From contig JACQBA010000001.1 of NCBI GenBank assembly GCA_016194745.1, forward strand, positions 62,001-126,000: a DNA stretch of 64,000 nucleotides. The letters are read 5' to 3'. This DNA is from Elusimicrobiota bacterium (lineage in GTDB: Bacteria > Elusimicrobiota > Elusimicrobia > UBA1565 > JACRDR01). The translations under genes and the position numbers were made by a program. Below the pieces are notes generated by a model. That model was not told the DNA's origin, did not search any database, and saw only the letters and a program-made list of their open reading frames with translations. This document shows, one piece after another, positions 41,252 through 49,111 of the stretch; the stretch's first letter is position 1, and every line of letters starts with the position of its first letter.

Positions 41252-42688
41252 ATGGAGAAGACGACCACGAGAATCCTGCTGATCGAAGGATCTCCCGATG
41301 ACGCTTCGGTCATCAAATACCTCCTGGCGGGCGACGAGGCGGGGCAGTCCTACGAAGTGAAGGACGCCCTGCGCCTGGCGGCGGGCTCCGACCTGATCTC
41401 TCGCGACGCCTTCGACGCGGCCCTGGTCAATCTCGCGCTTCCCGCCGGCAATGGCCTCGAAGCTTTTGGTCGATTGCGGCGCCAACGCCCGGATCTGCCG
41501 ATCGTCGCCATGATTCCGCCGGGAGACGAACGTCTCGGTCGCGAGGCCCTTACCATCGGCGCGCAAGAATTCCTCGTGAAGGGAGCCCTCGACAAGGCCC
41601 AACTCCGCCGCTCCATCCGCTACGCGATGGAACGCAAACGCTCCATGAAGGAGTTGGAGTCGCTGCTCCTGGGAGACCCCAGCGGGAAGGTCGTCGTGGA
41701 CGGCAAGGAGATCGTGCGTTTCGTCAATCCGGCGGCGGAGCGCGTCCTGCAGGCCCCCGCGGAGGCCTTATTAGGGAAACCCATCCATCCGCCCGCCAAG
41801 GCTCCCGGCGCCTCCGAGATACCGTTCGATACCCGCATCGACCCGATTACCTGGAACGGAGAGCCGTCGCGCGTAATGACCTTCCACGACGCCAGACGGC
41901 TGGAGAGTCTCAAGGCGGAGATCGCAAGCAGTCAACGCACCGTAGAACTGACCAACCAGTTCCTGCACCGCGTCTCGCACGAGCTGCGCAACCCGCTGAC
42001 CGTAGTCAAGACGGCCATGTCCTGCCTGAAGAGCGGAATGGCAGGCTCCCCCTCCGCTCAACAACTCAAGTTCATCGACATGGCTTCGCGAAACGTCGAC
42101 CGTCAGATCCGGATGCTTGACGACCTTCTTGACCTCGCGCGCATTCAATCCGGAAGCACCAAGGTCGACGCGCGGGACGTGGACCTCCGTGAGCTGCTGT
42201 CGGAGATCGTGGAGGAATACCAGTTCGTGGGCACCCACAAGCTGGACGTCGACCTGGCCCCCGGATTGCCGCGGGTGACGGGAGATCCCGATCTCATCGC
42301 CCAGGTCGTACGGAATCTCTTGGACAATGCCCTGCGATTCGCTCGACAGCACGTCCTAGTCCAATCCTCGCCGGCCGCGCGGGGAGAGGTGCTCGTCAAC
42401 GTCATCGACGACGGCAGCGGGATCCCCAAAGACAGAGTTGCCGAGGTCTTCGACCAGTTCGTCCAGATCAATAGGCCGAGCGGCGGGAAAGCCTACAAAG
42501 GGACCGGACTTGGCCTAGCCATCTGCAAAGAGATCGTGGAGCGCCACGGCGGACGCATATGGGTAGAGAACTCGGCAGGCAAGGGCTGCCGCTTCAGCTT
42601 CCTGCTGCCGAGTGTAGGCGCGCGGAACCCTCCCGTGTCTACGGCTGGATCATCAAGGATGGCCGCCGCCGACGCGCCGCGCCGCTGA
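41252..42688 (+). CDS. Histidine kinase with degenerate N-terminal receiver
   Basis: A 478-residue protein. The first ~125 residues fold like a receiver (ILLIEGSPDDASVIKYLL, LVKGALDKAQLRRSI) but the phospho-acceptor is Asn (DAALVNLALPAG) and the second acidic residue is also changed, so phosphorylation is unlikely. A small PAS-like region, then HisKA with FLHRVSHELRNPLTVVKTA and an ATPase domain (NLLDNALRFA, DDGSGIPKD, GTGLGLAICKEI) follow. No membrane span. It could be a kinase sensing a protein through the pseudo-receiver, and is a second possible partner for the adjacent PhoB-type regulator. Confidence 0.87.
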   Translation: MEKTTTRILLIEGSPDDASVIKYLLAGDEAGQSYEVKDALRLAAGSDLISRDAFDAALVNLALPAGNGLEAFGRLRRQRPDLPIVAMIPPGDERLGREALTIGAQEFLVKGALDKAQLRRSIRYAMERKRSMKELESLLLGDPSGKVVVDGKEIVRFVNPAAERVLQAPAEALLGKPIHPPAKAPGASEIPFDTRIDPITWNGEPSRVMTFHDARRLESLKAEIASSQRTVELTNQFLHRVSHELRNPLTVVKTAMSCLKSGMAGSPSAQQLKFIDMASRNVDRQIRMLDDLLDLARIQSGSTKVDARDVDLRELLSEIVEEYQFVGTHKLDVDLAPGLPRVTGDPDLIAQVVRNLLDNALRFARQHVLVQSSPAARGEVLVNVIDDGSGIPKDRVAEVFDQFVQINRPSGGKAYKGTGLGLAICKEIVERHGGRIWVENSAGKGCRFSFLLPSVGARNPPVSTAGSSRMAAADAPRR

Positions 42689-42725
42689 CGGCAAAGCGGA
42701 CTCCGAGCGTCGCCGGCAACGCCGC

Positions 42726-43634
42726 TTAGACCAGAGATTGCACCAGCCGCCGGCCGATGACTTCCTCGACCCGCTCGGGCCGCCCCCAATCGCTCCATTC
42801 CAGATTGCGCATCGACAGCGCGAGGGTCTGCGCCATGGCCCGCTCGAGTATTTCCTTGGAAAAATTGGCCTCTCCCATCTCTCCGTAAATCCGCTCCAAG
42901 ACCATGCCCTCGGACGGGGTCCCGATGGCGGAACGCAGCCGCTCGAACAGGCCCAAGGCGCCGGGCAGAAGCTCCCAACCGATGCGCCAGAGAGTATTCG
43001 CCTTGACCGCCATGTTTAGCGTGTTCCACAGGAACCCGGAACGATAGAACCTCTCGGCCGAGACTTGATCGGGCTTCTCATGGAACTGAAGGACGCGGGC
43101 CGCATCGGGATGCTCTTCGATGGGATCTCCGGTCTCGATCCAGCCGTATTCGGTCTCGGGGCGGTCCGCGACAGCGGCCCCGAGCACGAGCCTCCGCTCC
43201 TGCAATTCCGCGAGCGCGGCGGCCTCCGTCATCAAGGACACGAACCTATCGTTCGGCGCGATGTAATGGTCCGAAGGCAGAATGAGAACGGTCGCGTCCG
43301 GGTCATGCGCCATCACATAGGTCAACGGGAGGAACACTCCAGGCGCGGTCCCGACGTTGCGGGGCTGCTCGACGATGAAGCCGGACATGTTCGGCAGTTC
43401 TCGCCGAAGGAAGCGCACGTGGCCTTTGCCGATGACCGTCACGAGACGTTGGCGGCCGACGATGCGAGCGCCGCGGCGAAGCGTATGCTCGAGCATCGAA
43501 TTCTCGCCCATGAAGGAGCAGTATTGCTTCGGCCGCGCCTCCCCGAAGCGGTTTATCGCGAACTCGGTCATCCGGGTGCCTTCGCCCCCTGCCAAGATGA
43601 TCGCCCAGCGCTCTCCATTCGAAATCGGTCTCAT
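42726..43634 (-). CDS. Sugar-1-phosphate nucleotidyltransferase (GDP-mannose pyrophosphorylase-like)
   Basis: A 302-residue enzyme with the nucleotide-binding signature AIILAGGEGTRMTEFA, then ILPSDHYI and VLQFHEKPD (the sugar-phosphate-binding Glu-Lys). This is the single-domain ManC-like type, without the C-terminal isomerase domain. It would supply GDP-mannose or a related donor for polysaccharide. ATG at 43634 follows GGGAGGCGG; the frame open to 43718 belongs to the upstream small gene. It is in an operon behind box site 7. Confidence 0.82.
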   Translation of the reverse strand: MRPISNGERWAIILAGGEGTRMTEFAINRFGEARPKQYCSFMGENSMLEHTLRRGARIVGRQRLVTVIGKGHVRFLRRELPNMSGFIVEQPRNVGTAPGVFLPLTYVMAHDPDATVLILPSDHYIAPNDRFVSLMTEAAALAELQERRLVLGAAVADRPETEYGWIETGDPIEEHPDAARVLQFHEKPDQVSAERFYRSGFLWNTLNMAVKANTLWRIGWELLPGALGLFERLRSAIGTPSEGMVLERIYGEMGEANFSKEILERAMAQTLALSMRNLEWSDWGRPERVEEVIGRRLVQSLV

Positions 43635-43650
43635 CCGCCTCCCATGAGTC

Positions 43651-43827
43651 TCAATAATATCTCTGCCAGTACGGGATGTCCTCGTCGCGATACAAGGGAT
43701 CCGGCGGCGTTCCCGCAATTACCTCGGCGGCAGGCTTCGTTTTCGCCTCGGCCTCGCGGCCCGCCGTCTCCTCCGCCCGCGCTTTCGCCGCCGCGCGTCG
43801 TCGTCGGAACAATAGCCGCAGCATCAT
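43651..43827 (-). CDS. Small protein, function unknown
   Basis: A 58-residue protein starting MMLRLLFRRRRAAAKARA (basic) and ending with DPLYRDEDIPYWQRYY, a well-ordered-looking acidic/aromatic tail. GGGAGGC precedes the ATG. It is first in an operon with the nucleotidyltransferase, 16 bases apart. The coding call rests on the start signals, promoter position and tail; no homologue recognised. Confidence 0.55.
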   Translation of the reverse strand: MMLRLLFRRRRAAAKARAEETAGREAEAKTKPAAEVIAGTPPDPLYRDEDIPYWQRYY

Positions 43828-43850
43828 GGCTGCCTCCCTGGGTTGTGCAT

Positions 43851-43894
43851 AGTGTATCCACGACCGCCTCGCACGCACATGGAGCGGAGGTAAA
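43851..43894 (-). promoter_or_regulatory. Shared 18-base box promoter, site 7 (small protein/nucleotidyltransferase)
   Basis: On the minus strand TTTACC-N6-CCATGT (43877-43894), exactly 20 bases, TACACT (43851-43856). The gene starts at 43827. Confidence 0.7.
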
Positions 43895-43917
43895 CTATTC
43901 TTGTCCTCGATTTGACA

Positions 43918-45114
43918 TCAATGAGGCCGGTCGGCTGCGCGGCACTTGGCGATCTGTTCCAGCGTGAGCCATCGGTTCGTGCCCGCGAAGACCTGGTGCA
44001 TCCTCGTCCGGGGGACGCCGTCGAAAGACGCCGTTTCCACGAGCTGCAGGTCCGCGAGGGCGTCGAGCCCGCGCTGCTGGAATCCCCGGAGCCACGTCTC
44101 GAGCGCCATGCCCGCGGTCCGGAATGCCAGCAGCGTCGAAAACTGAAGCACGTAGCCCATCTGCGCGAGGTCCTTGTTCTTAATGAGCCTTCCCTCCCGC
44201 TTAGCCTGGCCCCAATATAGGGACGGAGAGAGGTTGAAGCCGAGCATCTGGTCGGGATAGTGCTTATGGACCCCTTCCGCAAATTCGAGCGGCGCCTCGG
44301 GATCTGTGGTGTTGAACTCCGGCCAGATGACGTCGACGCCCAGTGACGCCGCCTCGAGCGCCCGTTCGATGGCGTGCGCGACGCCGCCCTCGCGCCCTCC
44401 CGGCACGGCCCCATCGACCGCGTCCGTGCGGGCGATGACGACTAGATTCGTGCGCGTCGCCTGCGCCGCGGCCTTGACCGCGATGAGCTTCTCGATCCAC
44501 TTGTTCGTGGGCACGAGCACCTTGGCCCGTTTCACGTTGTGGTGGGAGACGATATGGCCGCACGTACGCTCCGCCGGGTCCTGATCCTCCAGATGAACTC
44601 CTGCGACGCCGGCCCGAATGAGCTCGCGCGCTAGAGCGAAGGTCTGCGTGGGGCCTCCGAATCCTGCCTCGATATCGGCGAAGATCGGCGGCGCGTTCAG
44701 GACTTCGCCTTCGATGTCGTAAAAATGCCGATCCCGGGCTCCTTCGATGCCCCGCAGCAGCTCCAGCACCAGCGGCACCATCGCATTCGACGGATAGACG
44801 CCGATGTCCGGGTACATGCTGTGGGCCACAGCGAGCTGCCAGCCGCTCGCATAGACGGCCTCGAATCCGAGATCGGTCAAAATGGCGGCGGTCAATGCGT
44901 CGTAGGCGCCGGCCGTATGGAGGTAGGACTTCTCGGACTCGGTGCGGCGAAGTTTGAATTTTGCGCGCAGGAGGCTCCGGAGCTTGTCCGCCGGATGGAC
45001 GTTTTCCGGCGGCGCATGGAGTTTCGCGAACTTTTCTCTCGGATAGACCCATGTCTTGCGCTCTGTCGTGGCCGGCAGTTCCTTGATCATTCTCCCCCCC
45101 TTTAAAGCGTTCAT
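43918..45114 (-). CDS. aceA: Isocitrate lyase family protein
   Basis: A 398-residue TIM-barrel enzyme of the ICL/PEP-mutase superfamily. Features are the barrel start KSYLHTAGAYDALTA, FADIEAGFGG (metal-binding Asp), ERTCGHIVSHH, where the active-site Cys-Gly-His of isocitrate lyase is kept but the preceding Lys-Lys reads Arg-Thr, then KVLVPTNKW and FNLSPSLYW. Isocitrate lyase splits isocitrate to glyoxylate and succinate. The altered catalytic loop leaves room for another carboxylate. Start 45114 overlaps the previous stop; ATG at 45090 behind a G-rich Shine-Dalgarno (AGGGGGGGAG) is an alternative. Confidence 0.78.
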   Translation of the reverse strand: MNALKGGRMIKELPATTERKTWVYPREKFAKLHAPPENVHPADKLRSLLRAKFKLRRTESEKSYLHTAGAYDALTAAILTDLGFEAVYASGWQLAVAHSMYPDIGVYPSNAMVPLVLELLRGIEGARDRHFYDIEGEVLNAPPIFADIEAGFGGPTQTFALARELIRAGVAGVHLEDQDPAERTCGHIVSHHNVKRAKVLVPTNKWIEKLIAVKAAAQATRTNLVVIARTDAVDGAVPGGREGGVAHAIERALEAASLGVDVIWPEFNTTDPEAPLEFAEGVHKHYPDQMLGFNLSPSLYWGQAKREGRLIKNKDLAQMGYVLQFSTLLAFRTAGMALETWLRGFQQRGLDALADLQLVETASFDGVPRTRMHQVFAGTNRWLTLEQIAKCRAADRPH

Positions 45115-45446
45115 CGAGACTTGGTCCTGTCCCGCACGGTCCCTTCGGCCCTGCCGACGGCATTCGTCTTGCCCGCGGACGAGCGCTTCTTCCGCGCCTT
45201 GCGTTCCTTCTTAGGCGACTCCGTCTCCTCCTGCTTCTGACGGCGCTCCTGATGGAAAGCTCTCTTCTGACTCTCGATGATCTCGTCGAGCTCGCTAAGG
45301 TTCGACTCCTCCTCGGCCGACGGCCGGCGCGCCGGCGCCGCAGCCGGCCGCGCGCTCGGCGCCGACTCGATAACCTCGTCCTCCGCGCGCGCACCGCGGG
45401 GAAACGCGAGAGTCGGAAGCAGGAGGAGCGCGGCGATCAGAATCAT
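45111..45446 (-). CDS. Small secreted or anchored coiled-coil-like protein
   Basis: A 111-residue protein: signal peptide MILIAALLLLPTLAFPRGARA, a Pro/Ala-rich spacer, and a charged helix (ESNLSELDEIIESQKRAFHQ) ending in a very basic tail. The start is set by promoter site 8: the -10 is exactly six bases upstream, so the message is predicted to be leaderless and the upstream ATGs (45464, 45482) untranscribed. It is coupled to the isocitrate lyase homologue (ATGA). Function unknown. Confidence 0.55.
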   Translation of the reverse strand: MILIAALLLLPTLAFPRGARAEDEVIESAPSARPAAAPARRPSAEEESNLSELDEIIESQKRAFHQERRQKQEETESPKKERKARKKRSSAGKTNAVGRAEGTVRDRTKSR

Positions 45447-45452
45447 GTCGTG

Positions 45453-45496
45453 ACTATAATCCATCCACCTTCCGGTTCCCATTGTGCCGAGGTAAA
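45453..45496 (-). promoter_or_regulatory. Shared 18-base box promoter, site 8 (small secreted protein/isocitrate lyase)
   Basis: On the minus strand TTTACC-N6-CAATGG (45479-45496), exactly 20 bases, TATAGT (45453-45458), then six bases and the ATG at 45446. Confidence 0.72.
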
Positions 45497-45514
45497 GCCT
45501 TGTTGACCGATTCA

Positions 45515-48500
45515 TTAGAAGCTCACTCCCAATCCCGCCTGCGCCCGTCGGCCGATATAGGTCGGGGATTGGGAATACTGCCCGTCGACCATGAAGGAAA
45601 CGAAGTCCGCCACGCGCCACGTGATCGACGCCCCGAGGACATGCACCGCCTGCGATGCGGAGCGCTGGAAGCCGTAGCCGCCCTGATATAGAGCGGTCAC
45701 CTCGCCCCGGCGGAGGCCGGTCGCCTCGCTGCGCTTGCCCAGACCCTGGCTCCACTCGACAACACCCGTATACTGCTGCAGCCGCTGCGGCGTATAGTAT
45801 TCCGCCGCCGCGGACTTGGAATCGCCGTTGAGGTAGGCTCCGCCGACCGACCACTGCTCCGAAAGGCGGCGCATGAGCGCGAGCTTGGCGTCCTTTTCGA
45901 CGTTGCCGTCGTTGAAGCGCGTCACGTCGTAGTCGGCGGTCGCGCGCCAGTTCAGTTCCGGGTCGAAGACGATGCCGCCGCCGTCGGCGCGGTACCGGCG
46001 CCCTTGCCGGATGGCCGCGGCGGTGTCGATGTTGCCCATGCCGTCTCGAACCTTGAAGGCGAGCCTCCTAAAGGCCTGAAAGGCAAGGTTCGCGGAGTAG
46101 TTGTCCGCGTGGCCGCTCGCCCCTTCATAGAAATAGCGGCGCCCGGCGCCGCCCTCGATCTGCAGCCTTGGTGTGAGGAAGGCGCTGAGCCCGAGCCCAC
46201 CCTCCTTGCCCGTGATCCGGGGCAGCCCCGCCTCGGCGGCGTCTCGGTCGTAGTACCGGCCTTGTCCTCCGAACGCCTCGAGGCGCACGCCCTTGACCAT
46301 CATCCGGCTGCGAAGCAGCGATTTCGCGTACGAATTGGAATGGCTGTCCGAGAACCCCTGCACCTCGGCGCCTACCCGCGGAGCGGTGTTGCGCTCAGAT
46401 TGGTTGAGCAGCCGACGGAACGGCTCGTTCCCGAACAGGTCCTTGCGCGGGTGCTCGTTGTATGCCTTCACGAAGAGCTTCTGCGCTTCGTAGTAGTTCC
46501 CGGCTTTCTCGTACGCGAGCCCCTTGTCCGCCAGCACGCGCGGCTGATTGAATCCGTGCTGTTCGAGAGCCGCGAATTCGGCGTGCGCCTGGCCCACCTG
46601 TCCGGAGCGCACCCACAGCTCCGCTTCAAGCAGTTTCGCCTGCAGCCACGGGTCGCTGACCTCGATATGCTCGGCGAGCTCCTTGGGCTCCATCCCCTTG
46701 GGAACCTCGAAGCGCCGAAGATCTCGCGGATTGGACGCAAGACTGTTGATCCCGTATTGCTCCTGAATGAACGCGAGCTTGAAGTGCTTGGCGACCGTCT
46801 CGCGGTTCATGAAGACGGCCTGCGGCGTATTGGTGTAGTCGTTTTGCCCGTAGTCGCCGTAGGGATAGGCGAACGCCACGACGGGGCGTCCGGGCACTAT
46901 CTCCTCGACGCCCTGCCGCGCCTTGCGGTATTCGTTGTCGATGCGATTGCGGAATTCGATGGGCGTTTCCAGCCGCTTTTCTTGGGCAAGCCACATCCGG
47001 TTCGGCAGGAAGTGCCCCGTGCGGCCCGCGGCATCGAGAGGCATGGGATCGTGAGCCTGGAAACCGTGCGCCTGCATGTCCCATCGGCCGGTCGCTTGCC
47101 AGCGTGCGATGTCCTCAGGATTGGCGTGAAACCCCGGCTTTCGATGGATGGAGAGGTGCACGAACATCGTGGCCTTCCATCCTAATGCCTCCAGCACGGG
47201 ATCGGCGTTCTGGAAGGAGTCGACGCGGCCGTCGTCGAACGTCAACAGCAGAGGCTTCGGGGGCAGTTTGAACTTGCCTTGAAACGCCTGCGATAGTTCG
47301 GACACGGTGATCGTCTGGTACCCTCGCTTCTTCAGCTCCTCCATATGAGCGCGGAACTCGGCCCGGGAGATCGAGTCGCTGCGATCGAACTTCCCGATGC
47401 CGTGATAGAGCAGGGCCGGGATCCGGATGGGCTTACGCGTCGTGAGATCGCGCACAATCGTCCGCGCCGCGTTGAATCGTCCCGAATCGGCCAGAAGGCG
47501 CGCTTCGTGCACGCTGTGATAGGGAGATACCGTCGGCTCGGTCAGCTTTTTCATTCGGCGGATCTCCCGGATCGCGTCGCCGTAGCGCTGCTGCGCCTCC
47601 AGAGCGTACGAGAGTCCGTCCAGCGCGCGCAGGCTGTTGGGATTGCGCTCCATGATGTCCTCATACGCCTTGCGCGCTTGCGACCAGTCCTGCATCCGGT
47701 CCAGGGCCTCCGCTTTCAGGTAATAGCCGTTGATCGACACCGGATCGACTTCAATCGCCTGCTTCGCCGCGAGATAGGAATTCTTGTAGTCCTTCATCTG
47801 CATGTAGACGATGGAAAGCTTGTCCCAACCCGTATGCTCCTGCGGATTCAAGTCGATGATCCGCTTCTGCCATTTCACCGCCTCGTCCCACGACTGGCGA
47901 CTCACGGAGTCCTCGCGAAGCTGCCGCAATGCGCTCAGGCTCGGCGGCTCGGCGGCGGCAAGCTTCTTCCAGCCCGCGATCGCCTCGTCGAATCGCCCCA
48001 GACGATAGAGAACATTGGCGCGATTGAGGACATAGAGCGGATTGTCCGCATCGCCCTTCAGGAGCTTCTCGTAGAAGGGCAGCGCTTCCTCCAGGTGCCC
48101 CATCCGATCGAGGATCTCCGCCCAGTGGAACACGACCGACACGTTGTCCGGATGCTCTTTGACGAGCCGCCCCAAGATCGCCATCGCCTCCCTCTCGCGC
48201 TGAAGCCGGAACAGGGCTTTCGACAGCATGACCGAGGCGTCCCGGTCGTTCGGCGCCAGCCTCAGAGCCTTTTCGGAGAGCGCCAAAGCGGCGCGATAAT
48301 TCATCTTTTCTATCTCCAGGTTCGCCATGAAGCGCAGAAACACCGGATTGCCGTCGTCGATCTTCAGAAGCAGGGTGCCGATGCGCATCGCTTCGTCGTA
48401 GTTCCGTTCGCGCCAGTACGTGTAGCCTAAGTTCAGCAGCGCCTCCGGGTCCTTGTCCTTTCGCACGAGGTCCGTCCATTCGTTCTTGGCCTCGGTGGTG

Positions 48501-49111
48501 CGATTGAGGTCGAACAGGATTTTCGCGCGGCTGCGGTGATAGGCGGAGTTGCCAGGCTCGGCGGCCAAAAGCCGGTCTAGATACTTCAAGGCCTCCTCCT
48601 TCTTCCCCATCTCCGCAAGGAAGACCGCCTTGCGATAGACCACTTTCTTGTACTCCGGATGACGCGCGCTGACCTTCTCTAGAAGCTCCATCGATTCCTG
48701 CGGCCGCTGGAGTCTGAACAAAGCAACGGCCAGGACCATCGAAGCGTCCTTGTCGTCCGGAGAAAGCTTCAGCGCTTTGCGCGCCAAGTCCGCCGCTTCC
48801 GAGTAGTTCTTTCTTTCGATCTGGGTATTCGCAAGAAAGACCAGGAACACCGGATTGCCTGAGTCCAGCTTGACCAGCGTGTCTCCGACCTTCCACGCGC
48901 TGGAGATCCGCCGTGCGTGCCAGTACGCCCACCCTAGGTTGAGAAGGACCTCCGGCGAGCCCGGATTCGTCTTCGCCTCGCGCTCGAAGGCCGCGACGGC
49001 CTCCGGGTAGCGCCGCTGCTCCATGAAGCGTTGCCCGTCCTCGAAAGCTCCGGCCCAGGAGCCGCAAGGAGACAGCGTCGTCAGCACGGCGATCGTCAGT
49101 AGTCTGATCAT
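45515..49111 (-). CDS. Giant TPR - polysaccharide deacetylase - TPR - outer-membrane barrel protein
   Basis: A 1198-residue protein with a signal peptide (LLTIAVLTTLSPCGSWAGA). Order: about 14 TPR-like repeats to ~540; a NodB-type deacetylase (~565-830) with IPALLYHGIGKFD, LLLTFDDGRVD, QAHGFQAHDP and VVAFAYPYGDY; two further TPR-like repeats; and from ~940 a C-terminal beta-barrel (ending QYSQSPTYIGRRAQAGLGVSF, a Phe-terminated final strand). This joins parts that in PNAG systems are two proteins: PgaA (TPR plus barrel) and PgaB (deacetylase). It is the last gene of the exopolysaccharide operon and is predicted to deacetylate and export the polymer across the outer membrane. Confidence 0.85.
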   Translation of the reverse strand: MIRLLTIAVLTTLSPCGSWAGAFEDGQRFMEQRRYPEAVAAFEREAKTNPGSPEVLLNLGWAYWHARRISSAWKVGDTLVKLDSGNPVFLVFLANTQIERKNYSEAADLARKALKLSPDDKDASMVLAVALFRLQRPQESMELLEKVSARHPEYKKVVYRKAVFLAEMGKKEEALKYLDRLLAAEPGNSAYHRSRAKILFDLNRTTEAKNEWTDLVRKDKDPEALLNLGYTYWRERNYDEAMRIGTLLLKIDDGNPVFLRFMANLEIEKMNYRAALALSEKALRLAPNDRDASVMLSKALFRLQREREAMAILGRLVKEHPDNVSVVFHWAEILDRMGHLEEALPFYEKLLKGDADNPLYVLNRANVLYRLGRFDEAIAGWKKLAAAEPPSLSALRQLREDSVSRQSWDEAVKWQKRIIDLNPQEHTGWDKLSIVYMQMKDYKNSYLAAKQAIEVDPVSINGYYLKAEALDRMQDWSQARKAYEDIMERNPNSLRALDGLSYALEAQQRYGDAIREIRRMKKLTEPTVSPYHSVHEARLLADSGRFNAARTIVRDLTTRKPIRIPALLYHGIGKFDRSDSISRAEFRAHMEELKKRGYQTITVSELSQAFQGKFKLPPKPLLLTFDDGRVDSFQNADPVLEALGWKATMFVHLSIHRKPGFHANPEDIARWQATGRWDMQAHGFQAHDPMPLDAAGRTGHFLPNRMWLAQEKRLETPIEFRNRIDNEYRKARQGVEEIVPGRPVVAFAYPYGDYGQNDYTNTPQAVFMNRETVAKHFKLAFIQEQYGINSLASNPRDLRRFEVPKGMEPKELAEHIEVSDPWLQAKLLEAELWVRSGQVGQAHAEFAALEQHGFNQPRVLADKGLAYEKAGNYYEAQKLFVKAYNEHPRKDLFGNEPFRRLLNQSERNTAPRVGAEVQGFSDSHSNSYAKSLLRSRMMVKGVRLEAFGGQGRYYDRDAAEAGLPRITGKEGGLGLSAFLTPRLQIEGGAGRRYFYEGASGHADNYSANLAFQAFRRLAFKVRDGMGNIDTAAAIRQGRRYRADGGGIVFDPELNWRATADYDVTRFNDGNVEKDAKLALMRRLSEQWSVGGAYLNGDSKSAAAEYYTPQRLQQYTGVVEWSQGLGKRSEATGLRRGEVTALYQGGYGFQRSASQAVHVLGASITWRVADFVSFMVDGQYSQSPTYIGRRAQAGLGVSF

